From Cnuella takakiae (lineage in GTDB: Bacteria; Bacteroidota; Bacteroidia; Chitinophagales; Chitinophagaceae): 64,000 nucleotides of DNA. This document shows positions 16,680 to 25,250 of the stretch, piece by piece (the first letter of the stretch is position 1; every line of letters begins with the position of its first letter). A model generated the notes under the pieces. The model was not told where the DNA came from and searched no databases. It saw only the letters and a list, made by a program, of their open reading frames with translations. Position numbers and translations under genes: made by a program. The stretch is taken from positions 3,199,571 to 3,263,570 of the forward strand of contig NZ_MTFE01000010.1 of assembly GCF_001953305.1 (NCBI RefSeq). The letters are read 5' to 3'.

Positions 16680-17260
16680 CAGTTCTTGTTTTCTGTATTT
16701 AAGATTTTATCCAAAAAATTATCCAGGCTTAACTGGTCCTCGTAAATGACCTCGCGTGCCTGCTGGTAGAAGATCTTCCGGTCGCCTACTTTTTTCACGA
16801 TATAGGCCTTCAGTTGCTCATCATCCAAGGTGCTGATCAGGGGGCGTTTTTCCTTCTCCCCTTTCAGGCGTTCGGCAAGACACTCGGCCGAGCAGTTGAT
16901 CCAGATGGTCTTTCCCATCCGGTTCATGTAATCAATATTGTTGAAAAAGCAGGGCGTGCCGCCACCGGTGGACATAACAAAGGCCGGCGTAGATTCAGTG
17001 AGGTGCATCAGCATTTCCTTTTCGCGCCTGCGGAAAAACTCCTCGCCATCCACGGCAAAGATTTCAGCTATTTTTTTACCAGCCATGTCCTCGATCTGTT
17101 CGTCGAGGTCGAGGAATGGAACCTGAAGTTTCTGGGCCAGTTGCCTGCCCCAATAGGATTTGCCACAACCCATGAAACCAATGAGATAAATGCCACCCCC
17201 TGTCCCCTTCAAAGGGGAACTTAGACCGGAATTGTCCTTGTTGTTCGTAATGTTTTCCAT
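16679..17260 (-). CDS. aroK: Shikimate kinase
   Basis: 193 residues. Phosphorylates shikimate at O3 in the pathway to chorismate. Walker A GFMGCGKSY, shikimate-binding DLDEQIE, GEEFFRRREKEML and STGGGTPCF are all present. The N-terminus is odd: residues 11-23 (SGLSSPLKGTGGG) are encoded by one copy of a palindromic repeat (17196-17223) whose other copy lies upstream at 17311-17336, and the only ATG before the P-loop is upstream of the repeat, so the repeat must be translated. Coupled to DUF423 downstream. Confidence 0.93.
   Translation of the reverse strand: MENITNNKDNSGLSSPLKGTGGGIYLIGFMGCGKSYWGRQLAQKLQVPFLDLDEQIEDMAGKKIAEIFAVDGEEFFRRREKEMLMHLTESTPAFVMSTGGGTPCFFNNIDYMNRMGKTIWINCSAECLAERLKGEKEKRPLISTLDDEQLKAYIVKKVGDRKIFYQQAREVIYEDQLSLDNFLDKILNTENKN
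17196..17223 (-). repeat. Palindromic extragenic-type repeat, copy 1, inside aroK
   Basis: Minus-strand reading TAAGTTCCCC-tttga-AGGGGACAGGGGG. Encodes LSSPLKGTGG in frame in aroK. Inverted partner at 17311-17336. Confidence 0.65.
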
Positions 17261-17310
17261 GCGATTATTTTATTGGCCAAAGACTTTGGAATATCTAGGG
17301 ATGTTGTACC

Positions 17311-17336
17311 TAAGTTCCCCCTCAGGGGTACAGGGA
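17311..17336 (+). repeat. Palindromic repeat, copy 2, between gcdH-type gene and aroK
   Basis: Plus-strand reading TAAGTTCCCC-ctc-AGGGGTACAGGG, matching copy 1 in inverse orientation 87 bases away. Each copy carries its own CCCC/GGGG dyad, and the two could also pair with each other. Confidence 0.65.
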
Positions 17337-17338
17337 GT

Positions 17339-18517
17339 TTACTTAAAAGCATTCAAACCCGTAACATCCATACCTGTTATCAGCAGGTGAATGTCGTGGG
17401 TGCCTTCGTATGTAATAACGCTTTCGAGGTTCATCATGTGGCGCATGATGGAGTACTCGCCGGTGATGCCCATACCCCCCAGCATCTGTCGGGCCTGCCG
17501 AGCAATATTGGCTGCTACCTCGCAGCTGTTGCGCTTGGCCATGGACACCTGCTGCGGGGTTGCCCTGCCTTCGTTCATCAGTACACCCAGGCGCCAGTTA
17601 AGCAGTTGTCCTTTGGTGATCTCTGTGATCATTTCAGCCAGCTTTTTCTGCTGTAATTGAAAACCACCTATGGGCCGATCAAACTGGCTGCGCTCCTTGC
17701 TGTATCGCAGGGCGGTATCGTAACAATCCATGGCTGCACCCAGTGCGCCCCAGGCAATGCCATATCGGGCCTTACTCAAACAACTCAGTGGTCCCTTTAG
17801 ACCTTTTACATTGGGCAGGATGTTTTCCTTGGGCACTTTTACATTATCAAATACCAGTTCACCGGTCGCCGATGCGCGGAGGCTCCATTTACCATGGGTG
17901 GTGGGGGTACTAAATCCTTCCATACCTCTTTCTACGATGATACCACGTACATCGCCGCTTTCGTCCTTGGCCCAAACCACTGCTACCTGTGCAAAGGGTG
18001 CATTGGAAATCCAGAGCTTGGCGCCGTTTAAAATAACATGGTCGCCGGCATCCCGGATATTGGTGATCATCCCCGCCGGGTTGGATCCATGATCCGGCTC
18101 GGTGAGGCCAAAACAACCCAACCATTCACCCGAACCCAGCCTGGGCAGGTATTTCTGCTTTTGTTCTTCACTGCCGTATGCATATATCGGGAACATCACC
18201 AGGGATCCCTGAACCGAAGCGGTAGAGCGCACCCCACTGTCGCCCCGTTCCAGTTCCTGCATCATCAACCCATAAGCAATATAATCGAGTCCGCCACCGC
18301 CATATGCTACAGGTACCGTAGGCCCAAAGCAACCCAACTCACCCAATTGCCGAACAATCTGCGTGGGAAATTCGGCCCGCTGCGCATAGTCCTCTATGAT
18401 GGGTGAGATTTCCTTTTTTACATAATTACGTACTGTCTCGCGAATCAGTTTTTGTTCGTCGGTAAGTAATTCATCTACCAGAAAATAATCGGGTGACTGA
18501 AATTGGTCGGTAGCCAT
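17339..18517 (-). CDS. Acyl-CoA dehydrogenase, glutaryl-CoA dehydrogenase type
   Basis: 392-residue FAD enzyme. Hallmarks of the glutaryl-CoA dehydrogenase branch: GCFGLTEPDHGSNP, the KLWISNAPFA segment, and the end VITYEGTHDIHLLITGMDVTGLNAF with the catalytic Glu at about residue 369 in TYEGTHD. The enzyme oxidises and decarboxylates glutaryl-CoA to crotonyl-CoA in Lys/Trp breakdown. A kynureninase (25-26.5 kb) is also in the window, consistent with tryptophan use, but they are not linked. An electron-transfer flavoprotein would be needed and is not here. Preceded by a TACATTTG box (18592-18585). Confidence 0.85.
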   Translation of the reverse strand: MATDQFQSPDYFLVDELLTDEQKLIRETVRNYVKKEISPIIEDYAQRAEFPTQIVRQLGELGCFGPTVPVAYGGGGLDYIAYGLMMQELERGDSGVRSTASVQGSLVMFPIYAYGSEEQKQKYLPRLGSGEWLGCFGLTEPDHGSNPAGMITNIRDAGDHVILNGAKLWISNAPFAQVAVVWAKDESGDVRGIIVERGMEGFSTPTTHGKWSLRASATGELVFDNVKVPKENILPNVKGLKGPLSCLSKARYGIAWGALGAAMDCYDTALRYSKERSQFDRPIGGFQLQQKKLAEMITEITKGQLLNWRLGVLMNEGRATPQQVSMAKRNSCEVAANIARQARQMLGGMGITGEYSIMRHMMNLESVITYEGTHDIHLLITGMDVTGLNAFK

Positions 18518-18584
18518 ATGGGTGATCGTTTGTGTTTATGTGAACAGGCGGTGCCCTGTTTTGCTAGGTGCCAGCCCGCTGCTA

Positions 18585-18592
18585 CAAATGTA
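18585..18592 (-). promoter_or_regulatory. -7 element (TACATTTG) before the glutaryl-CoA dehydrogenase gene
   Basis: Complete TAnnTTTG match 68 bases before the start codon, predicting a leader near 60 bases; no good -33 match. Confidence 0.45.
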
Positions 18593-19038
18593 ATACGCAA
18601 TACCATGGAAAGCTGATAAAGGAAACAGAAGCATTGGCGCAATGGAAAGGGGGAAAATTATCGTTTAACGATGGAGATTAAAATGGAGAAGATCAAATAA
18701 CAAAGAGAAGGGTTTAAAACTTTACTTGATCTATCCCCTGGGTCTTAAGGTCTGTAAAAGGCCACCTGACCTTCGGGGCATTCTGAAATAGCAAATACCC
18801 ATGATCAGATGTATGGAGGATTACGAAAGAAAAGAAACTGACCTGCTACCAACCGCAACAAGTAAGGTGCAATTATCACATAAGCAAGGGAAGGCTACAC
18901 GTCCACACGCTTTTTCTCGGAGATATAGAGGGGGACAACCAGTTAAGGAATATTCAATAACCAAATACAGGCTAAATTAAAAACCTGTGAGGTTGGTCCC
19001 AATCAGAATGAATCGTGATTTGGGAAATAGCAACAGGA
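18593..19038. other. Intergenic stretch without recognisable gene
   Basis: About 445 bases, upstream of the dehydrogenase and downstream of the CAP gene. No reading frame with family features, no tRNA, no strong hairpin or repeat seen on either strand. Confidence 0.5.
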
Positions 19039-19518
19039 TTACTTTTTGCCAAATGTTTGCGTCCAGTACTGCCCGTTGCGGGCAACACCCATTTCCTTGA
19101 AGTTGGCATTCATCAGGTTTTTGCAATGGGAAGGACTGCCTTTCCAGGCATTTACCACTTCGGCCTCATCTCGGTACCCCATCCCAATGTTTTCGCCATA
19201 AGACATCCATTTGTATCCTGCCTGCTCTATGCGGAACCCCGCATTCTTACCTTCAGGTGAGCGGTGCGCAAAATACTTGCGGGTAAACATATCATCGCTA
19301 TGGCTTTGCGCAGCAGCTTCCAGTTGGTCGTTCCAAAGCAGGGGCGCTGCAGGCCCATACCAGGTATCGCCGCACTGGCAGCCTTTGCTCCTGATCTCAT
19401 TCACCAGGCGCAGCACGCCGGTTTTGTTAAGTGGTTCCGGACCTGAAGTTTTCGGTCCCGGACCAGGACCCGCAATTGTTTGCATGAATAAACTGGCTGC
19501 AAGTAAAACCTGTATCAT
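19039..19518 (-). CDS. Secreted CAP (SCP/PR1-like) domain protein
   Basis: 159 residues. Signal peptide (MIQVLLAASLFMQTIAGP), a short Gly/Pro linker, then a CAP domain: LVNEIRSKGCQ, LEAAAQSHSDDMFTRKYFAHRSPEGKN, GENIGMGYRDEAEVVNAWKGSPSHCKNLMNANFKEMGVA, ending in FGKK. The cavity residues (His in YFAHRSP, Glu in YGEN, His in SPSHCKN) are all present. Bacterial CAP proteins act outside the cell; their chemistry is mostly undefined. Monocistronic, divergent from the 598-residue unknown gene. Confidence 0.88.
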   Translation of the reverse strand: MIQVLLAASLFMQTIAGPGPGPKTSGPEPLNKTGVLRLVNEIRSKGCQCGDTWYGPAAPLLWNDQLEAAAQSHSDDMFTRKYFAHRSPEGKNAGFRIEQAGYKWMSYGENIGMGYRDEAEVVNAWKGSPSHCKNLMNANFKEMGVARNGQYWTQTFGKK

Positions 19519-19792
19519 AGGAGTAATAATAGAAGTATAACAAAAGAGCAGCTGTAAAATTGTGATCCGCTTTCTTAAAAAAATGTTGCTGCCACCAATA
19601 AGGATGGTCTTAGTAACCGTTTTAACAATTGCTGATTAGGGAACACCGTTTCATATAGGTGTTGCTGCCGGATTTTTTTCATAAGCAATAGGTGGATGAA
19701 TCAGTAACACTTTGCACCTGCACCTAACTGACTTTCCTCATAATGTAAGGTTTGCAAAAACCTTCTATTTGCGCTCAAACCAATTGCTCGGC

Positions 19793-21589
19793 ATGATTGC
19801 TCCTCACCAATTTCATATTCCCGTTATGGGATTGGCGTATACTGTTGATACGCCCCTAAAGGTTGCCCGCTATGGCATAGATTCCGTCCTGTCTATTGTA
19901 GAGGACCGGCTGATCGAACTGATGCGCCGCCATTATTATCCACAAAGTGGCCGCGAATACATTCCCATCAACAGCAATGAACCCGACTACCGGGCACGCC
20001 GCATCACCGATTACCTCAACCTGGTGCAAACACTGGTGCACGAACAGGTGGCTGCAATCAAAGCACAGGATTTTGCTCCCGGCTCCGAGCTCACCAAGTA
20101 CTTTGAATTGTTGCCTTCCAGTAGTCCTTTACGCAAGGCCTACCTGGATATGCTTGCAGCAACAGATGCGGATAAAAAAGGAGCACAGGCACAGTGGCTC
20201 CGCCAACAGGTTGTACCAGGCTCCATTGATGTCAACATCATGACCAAGGTGGACAAAAACAATTTTGATGCGGCAGGGCAATTGATTGAAAATGGCTCAG
20301 ATGCTCTGGCTTCGCTGCGCGGATATGTTGCCAGCAATCTTACCCATTCTTCCATAGTTTTTTCTGCCGGTCTCAACCCAAGGTTGTACAACTACCTGGA
20401 AAGCTTCCGCGAGCTGGATGCACAGGGATGGGGACAGTTTAATAAGAAAATAGTAATCAAGGTGAGCGACTACCGCTCAGCCCTCATTCAAGGCAAGTAC
20501 TTGGCAAAAAAAGGCGTTTGGGTGAGTGAGTTCCGCATTGAATCGGGGCTTAACTGCGGTGGTCATGCTTTTGCTACCGATGGTTTCCTGCTGGGTCCCA
20601 TTCTCCAGGACTTTGCTGCTAAAAAAGAGGAACTGGCATCGGCCCTTTGGTCCCTGTACCAACCCGCTGTACAGGCACGTGGCGGTATAGTTTACGACAA
20701 GCCCCATCCCATTCGGTATACCGTACAGGGTGGTATTGGCACTGCATCGGAGGCGGAATTCCTGCTTGCCCATTATGGCATGGAAAGCACCGGCTGGGGT
20801 ACGCCCTTCCTGCTTTGCCCTGAGGCCACTACCGTAGATGCAGAAACCCTCGGTCAATTGTGCCAAGCCAAAGAAGAGGACGTAGTACTGAGTAACAACT
20901 CCCCTTTGGGTGTACGTTTCCATTACCTTAAGGGCACAAGTGGAGAACAGGAAAAGCAGGCCCGTGTGTTTACCGGTAAACCCGGCAGCCCTTGTACCGA
21001 AAAGCACCTTGTTTCCAACACGGAGTTTACCACCGAACCCATTTGCAGTGCCTCCCTAAAATACCAGCAGTTGAAACTGAAACAACTGGATGCAGCAGAT
21101 ATTGCAGCAGCAGAAAAAGAACAACAAAAAGAGGCTTTGTTCAGTAAGGAGTGCTTGTGTGTTGGCCTGATCAATGCAGCCATCAAATCGTACCAACTAC
21201 CGGCACTCAAACGACAGGAAGGTGTTACGGTTTGTCCCGGACCAAACATCGCCTATTTCAACAGGAAGGTAACGCTACTGGAGATGGCTGACCATATCTA
21301 TGGTCGCACCAATATTCTTCCTGATGGTAACAGGCCTCATATGTTTATTAAAGAGCTGCAACTATACCTTGCATTTCTCCGGGAACAACTGAATGGCAGC
21401 CCGCTTACCAAACAGCAACAAGCTTTTGTGCGCAACCTGCAGGAAGGCATTGCCTACTACAAAAACATACTTCCACAAATGAAGTTCTCCGAACAAGAAT
21501 TTGAAGCTTTCAACAATGGTTTGAGCGAGGGCATCAATGAGATTGAAGAAATGGTGGGTTACAAAGAAGCCATAGCAACAACAGCCTAG
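19793..21589 (+). CDS. Conserved protein of unknown function, possible TIM-barrel N-terminus
   Basis: 598 residues from ATG 19793, chosen because the sequence MIAPHQFHIPVMGLAYTVDTP looks like a domain start; an in-frame ATG at 19712 would add 27 unconvincing residues. The N-terminal part (HIPVMGLAYTVDTPLKVARYGI) resembles the first strand of FMN-type barrels such as nitronate monooxygenases, but I see no clear flavin motif. Middle: SEFRIESGLNCGGHAF, GGIGTASEAEFLLAHYGMESTGWGTP. Later: TEPICSASL and a KECLCVGL motif. Conserved-looking Cys in all three. No signal peptide or membrane helix. Function unknown; a redox or cofactor-dependent enzyme is a guess. Confidence 0.7.
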   Translation: MIAPHQFHIPVMGLAYTVDTPLKVARYGIDSVLSIVEDRLIELMRRHYYPQSGREYIPINSNEPDYRARRITDYLNLVQTLVHEQVAAIKAQDFAPGSELTKYFELLPSSSPLRKAYLDMLAATDADKKGAQAQWLRQQVVPGSIDVNIMTKVDKNNFDAAGQLIENGSDALASLRGYVASNLTHSSIVFSAGLNPRLYNYLESFRELDAQGWGQFNKKIVIKVSDYRSALIQGKYLAKKGVWVSEFRIESGLNCGGHAFATDGFLLGPILQDFAAKKEELASALWSLYQPAVQARGGIVYDKPHPIRYTVQGGIGTASEAEFLLAHYGMESTGWGTPFLLCPEATTVDAETLGQLCQAKEEDVVLSNNSPLGVRFHYLKGTSGEQEKQARVFTGKPGSPCTEKHLVSNTEFTTEPICSASLKYQQLKLKQLDAADIAAAEKEQQKEALFSKECLCVGLINAAIKSYQLPALKRQEGVTVCPGPNIAYFNRKVTLLEMADHIYGRTNILPDGNRPHMFIKELQLYLAFLREQLNGSPLTKQQQAFVRNLQEGIAYYKNILPQMKFSEQEFEAFNNGLSEGINEIEEMVGYKEAIATTA

Positions 21590-21619
21590 TCCCCTCTTCC
21601 CGAAAGTTTGGTTTAGCAC

Positions 21620-21666
21620 TATACATCAGAAAGGCGCAAGTACCACTTGCGCCTTTCTGATGTATA
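21620..21666. terminator. 22-bp perfect inverted repeat between convergent genes
   Basis: Arms 21620-21641 and 21645-21666 are exact reverse complements (core aaaggcgcaagt / acttgcgccttt) with a 3-base loop. No T-tract. Located in the 154-base gap between two convergent genes, so probably a bidirectional terminator or mRNA-end stabiliser, though much longer than the other terminators here. Confidence 0.7.
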
Positions 21667-21717
21667 ACTATGTTGAAGTTTATGCTTGATGGTTCCCAAT
21701 ACCACCAATTAGCAGGT

Positions 21718-21748
21718 CAAAATTTTGAACTATCAACTTCCAACTACT
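21718..21748. repeat. Low-information intergenic stretch (aactatcaacttccaact type)
   Basis: Short run of alternating aact/caac words, the same flavour as the GT/CA-rich stretches at 26.9-27.0 and 57.9 kb. I treat it as decayed repeat sequence. Confidence 0.3.
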
Positions 21749-24197
21749 TTTTCCTTTCTACTTCCCTGTCCATTTCTTCAATGTTTACAGCAAATTCTTT
21801 TTTGCCCAACAGGTGTTCGCTGAAATAATCTGCCATCCGCCAGAAAAAATACTCGGTCATATCGCCATAACCATGACGCTGGCCGGGCAAAAGCACAAGG
21901 TCAAAACGCTTATTTGCTTTGATCAGTGCATTGGCAACACGGATGGTATTGGCCGGGTGTACATTGTTGTCAATGTCGCCGTGGGTAAGCATCAGGTGCC
22001 CTTTCAGGTTTTTAGCCAGTTCGGGGTTTTTGTCGATGGCATAAACAAAGGAAGTATCGCCCTTTTCGCCTACAACTTCTTTCACCCCATGGTGCTTTTC
22101 ACTCCACCAACGGTTGTAGATGCTGTTGTCGTGGTTGCCGGCATTGGAAACCGCCACTTTAAAGAAATCGGGGTACACCAGCATGGCTGCGGTACTCATA
22201 AATCCTCCCCCTGAGTGGCCATGAATACCTACCCGGTCAATGTCGATGTACTTATAGCGGTCGGCCAGTTGCTCAACGGCCGCTTTCTTATCTGCCAGGC
22301 CGTAATCGCGCAGGTTGCCATAACCAAAGTTGTGGTACCATTTGCTGCGGCTGGGGTGTCCGCCGCGGTTGCCTACCGTCACCACAATAAAGCCTACCTG
22401 CGCCAAGCGGTCGATGCGGTCCATGCTGCGGCCAAAGGCTTTGTTCACCGACTCTGTTTGCGGGCCGGGATATACATACTCGATGATGGGGTATTTCTTG
22501 GTGCTATCAAAATCATAAGGCTTGTACAGTACTCCATAAAGGTCGGTGGTGCCATCATCAGCTTTAACCGAAAACACCTCGGGAAACTTGTAACCGGCAG
22601 CCAACAGCAGGCTCAGGTCGGCAGTCTCCAGGTCCATGATTTTACGGCCCTCGCTGTTGTACAACACAGAGCGGGGAACGGTATTTACCCTTGAAAAGTT
22701 GTCTACGAAAAAGCTGCGGCTGTCGTTCATGTTCATGTCGTGCTCAAACTCACCGGGGTTCAGCAAACGCAAGCCACTGCCATCAAAATTTACCCGGTAT
22801 AAGTGCAGGTAATAAGGGTCTTCCTTTGGCTCGCGGCCATTGGCAGAGAAATAAAGCACCCTTGCTTTTTCATCTACACCCACGATGTCCTCACAATGGA
22901 AAGATCCGCTGGTGATCTGGTTCTTCAGTTTACCATTACCATCGTACAGGTAAAAATGCGCCCAGCCATCACGTTCGCTCCACTCGATGACTTCAGCACC
23001 TGCATTTACCAATGCAGGACGACGGGTTTCCACGTAGGTGTTCATATCCTCGCGCAACACCTGCTGTACCGCACCGGTATTGATGTCAACGGCACAAAGG
23101 TCCACACGCTTCAGGTCGCGGCTGGTACGGGTAAAGTAAAATTTGCTGGCAGTACCCATCCAGATATTGGGACGGAAATCATCATCCCGGCTGCTTGCTT
23201 TGGCAGGTGCATTCCAGATATTGATGGCCTGGTCCTTAAACTGTTTGATGTCCAGTTCGCGGCGTTGCTTTGTATCGCGGTTAAACAGCAACACCTGTGG
23301 AATGGGTGCATCCTTTTCGCCGGGCATGTGGTATTTGTAGGTTTCCAGGGTGGGGCGCGGATCGGCTACCGAGTTGATCACCCACAAATCTTTCACCTTG
23401 CGGCTATCGGTGCGGATAAGAGTAAATTGTTTTGAATCCGGGCTCCAGTATACAAAAACAGGTTTTCTTTTATCCTTGTTCTTTTCCCTTTCCACATTGG
23501 TTTCACTATAGCTTTCACCAAAGCCATTAAACTCCACGCCATCGTTTGTGAGCTGGGTTTCTGCAATGGTGCTATCGTCTTCGTTGCGCAAGGCCTTCTC
23601 GTAGTTGGCCTTGTCCATCATGTACAGGTTGTAGCGACGGGCAAACAGGATGGTTTGTCCGTCAGGAGAAATGGATGCCCAGGATGGTTTGCGTTTAGGC
23701 TTTTTGAACTCGGTCAGCTGTACCAACTGCCCGTTATTGATATTGTATTCAAAGAAGAAGGTCTTCTTGTCTTTTTTGCCATCTTTTTTTGCGGTGCTGT
23801 CTTTTTTCTCTTCTTCCAGCGAGCTCTTGATTTCAAACTGTACCCAGTTTTCATCTTTTACAAAACGCAGGCTATCGATGTTGAGGTGCTGTGCATCAAA
23901 AGGATCTTTTACAATAGCAGTAATGGCTGCTGCCAGTTTTTCAGTATCAAACAAGGGCCGCTTGGTAGCGGTCCTTGGATCAACAAGGTACCAGTTTTTG
24001 CCTTTGGAGGTGCTGTACTCATACCAGAACCGGTCAGACTGCTTCAGCCAATGTGGATCAACGTTGGTGGAGAAAATCAATTTCTCCAATTTTTTGGGCG
24101 AAAAGCGGGCTGCCTGGCGATAGTTTGGTGTTGGACTTTGTTGTGCAAGACCAAGCTGGAAAAGGGTTGCCAGCAGCAGGGAAAAAACAATTCTCAT
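21744..24197 (-). CDS. S9 family peptidase (dipeptidyl-peptidase IV type)
   Basis: 817 residues: signal peptide (MRIVFSLLLATLFQLGLAQQ), an N-terminal beta-propeller (~60-560) and a C-terminal alpha/beta hydrolase. Catalytic Ser near 662 in GIHGHSGGG, Asp in GDIDNNVHP, His in GQRHGYGDM, and the oxyanion region EYVYPGPQTE. Exported, periplasmic or cell-surface, trimming peptides for uptake. The frame is open to 24233, but that start would lie inside the pyrF terminator hairpin (24222-24241), so 24197 is right. There is a Lys/Asp-rich insert (EEEKKDSTAKKDGKKDKK) near 140. Confidence 0.92.
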   Translation of the reverse strand: MRIVFSLLLATLFQLGLAQQSPTPNYRQAARFSPKKLEKLIFSTNVDPHWLKQSDRFWYEYSTSKGKNWYLVDPRTATKRPLFDTEKLAAAITAIVKDPFDAQHLNIDSLRFVKDENWVQFEIKSSLEEEKKDSTAKKDGKKDKKTFFFEYNINNGQLVQLTEFKKPKRKPSWASISPDGQTILFARRYNLYMMDKANYEKALRNEDDSTIAETQLTNDGVEFNGFGESYSETNVEREKNKDKRKPVFVYWSPDSKQFTLIRTDSRKVKDLWVINSVADPRPTLETYKYHMPGEKDAPIPQVLLFNRDTKQRRELDIKQFKDQAINIWNAPAKASSRDDDFRPNIWMGTASKFYFTRTSRDLKRVDLCAVDINTGAVQQVLREDMNTYVETRRPALVNAGAEVIEWSERDGWAHFYLYDGNGKLKNQITSGSFHCEDIVGVDEKARVLYFSANGREPKEDPYYLHLYRVNFDGSGLRLLNPGEFEHDMNMNDSRSFFVDNFSRVNTVPRSVLYNSEGRKIMDLETADLSLLLAAGYKFPEVFSVKADDGTTDLYGVLYKPYDFDSTKKYPIIEYVYPGPQTESVNKAFGRSMDRIDRLAQVGFIVVTVGNRGGHPSRSKWYHNFGYGNLRDYGLADKKAAVEQLADRYKYIDIDRVGIHGHSGGGFMSTAAMLVYPDFFKVAVSNAGNHDNSIYNRWWSEKHHGVKEVVGEKGDTSFVYAIDKNPELAKNLKGHLMLTHGDIDNNVHPANTIRVANALIKANKRFDLVLLPGQRHGYGDMTEYFFWRMADYFSEHLLGKKEFAVNIEEMDREVERKK

Positions 24198-24213
24198 GTG
24201 AAGGATCAGAATA

Positions 24214-24241
24214 AATAAAAACCGCCGGACCATTCCGGCGG
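24214..24241 (-). terminator. Terminator after pyrF
   Basis: On the minus strand CCGCCGGA / TCCGGCGG 8-bp stem with loop atgg, then a TTTTTATTTATT tract. It separates pyrF from the S9 peptidase and decides the peptidase start. Confidence 0.8.
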
Positions 24242-24339
24242 CGTCAAGTTAAGTGATTTGAAGCTTTCGCAATAAATGTAAAATGCACGTTTGTGGAAAA
24301 ATATGGGTCCACAAAAATTATCAGTTGATGTACCTGGCG

Positions 24340-25152
24340 CTAAGCTTTTGCAGGCAAATAGCTGCGCATTTCTGCGGCATAGGTTTGGGCCGCTGCCCCT
24401 GCTTGCACTGCAAAGTCTTCTGCTGTGGATGCATAAATGACCGCACGGCTGGCATTCACCAGCAACCCGCAATCGCTGATCATTGCTTCCCGTGAAATAT
24501 CTGCGAGGCTACCACCCTGGGCACCTACACCCGGCACCAGGTAAAAGTTTTGCGGCGCCAGCTTGCGGATATTTGCAAAAGCATCGGCCTGGGTGGCGCC
24601 AACCACAAACATCAGGTTATCGGGGTTACCCCAACTGCCCACCGTGGTCAGCACTTTTTCATACAAAAAGCCTTCACCAGCCTGCTGCAATTCAAAGTCC
24701 TTAGCCCCTGCGTTAGAAGTCAGGCCCAACACGATGGTCCATTTGTGCGCATATTCCAAAAAGGGCCGCACGCTGTCTTCACCCATATATGGCGCAACGG
24801 TGATGGCATCAAAATCCATGGCTTCAAAAAAGGCACGGGCATATTGTGTGGAGGTATTGCCAATATCTCCGCGCTTGGCATCGGCAATGGTAAAATGGGT
24901 TTTGGGAATATAGGCTACGGTACGTTCCATCGCTTCCCAACCCTTTACGCCATAGGCTTCGTAAAATGCCGTATTGATCTTATAGCTTACGCAATAGTTT
25001 TTTGTCGCATCGATGATCTGGCGGTTGAATTCAAACAGCGCATCCGGATGCTGGCGCAGGTGCACCGGTATTTTTGTGAGGTCGGTATCAAGACCAACAC
25101 AGAGATAAGTACCCTTGGAAAAAATCTGCTCGGTGAGTTGCTGGCGGGTCAT
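24340..25152 (-). CDS. pyrF: Orotidine 5'-phosphate decarboxylase (type 2)
   Basis: 270 residues, the normal length of the longer (type 2) PyrF. Converts OMP to UMP in pyrimidine synthesis. Signature ADAKRGDIGNTS carries the catalytic Asp-Lys-Asp set; N-terminal LCVGLDTDL and C-terminal LVPGVGAQGG (phosphate loop) are present. Start at 25152 (MTRQQLTEQIFS); an upstream in-frame start at 25188 adds 12 residues without family support. Monocistronic with its own terminator. Confidence 0.96.
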   Translation of the reverse strand: MTRQQLTEQIFSKGTYLCVGLDTDLTKIPVHLRQHPDALFEFNRQIIDATKNYCVSYKINTAFYEAYGVKGWEAMERTVAYIPKTHFTIADAKRGDIGNTSTQYARAFFEAMDFDAITVAPYMGEDSVRPFLEYAHKWTIVLGLTSNAGAKDFELQQAGEGFLYEKVLTTVGSWGNPDNLMFVVGATQADAFANIRKLAPQNFYLVPGVGAQGGSLADISREAMISDCGLLVNASRAVIYASTAEDFAVQAGAAAQTYAAEMRSYLPAKA

Positions 25153-25250
25153 GTATTTAGTACTGAACGGTGAGGATAATGCGGGCAAATATCGGGGTTT
25201 GGGAAAAAAGGAATCACGGAACTAAGGTTTTCCTATTTTCCACCAAGCCA

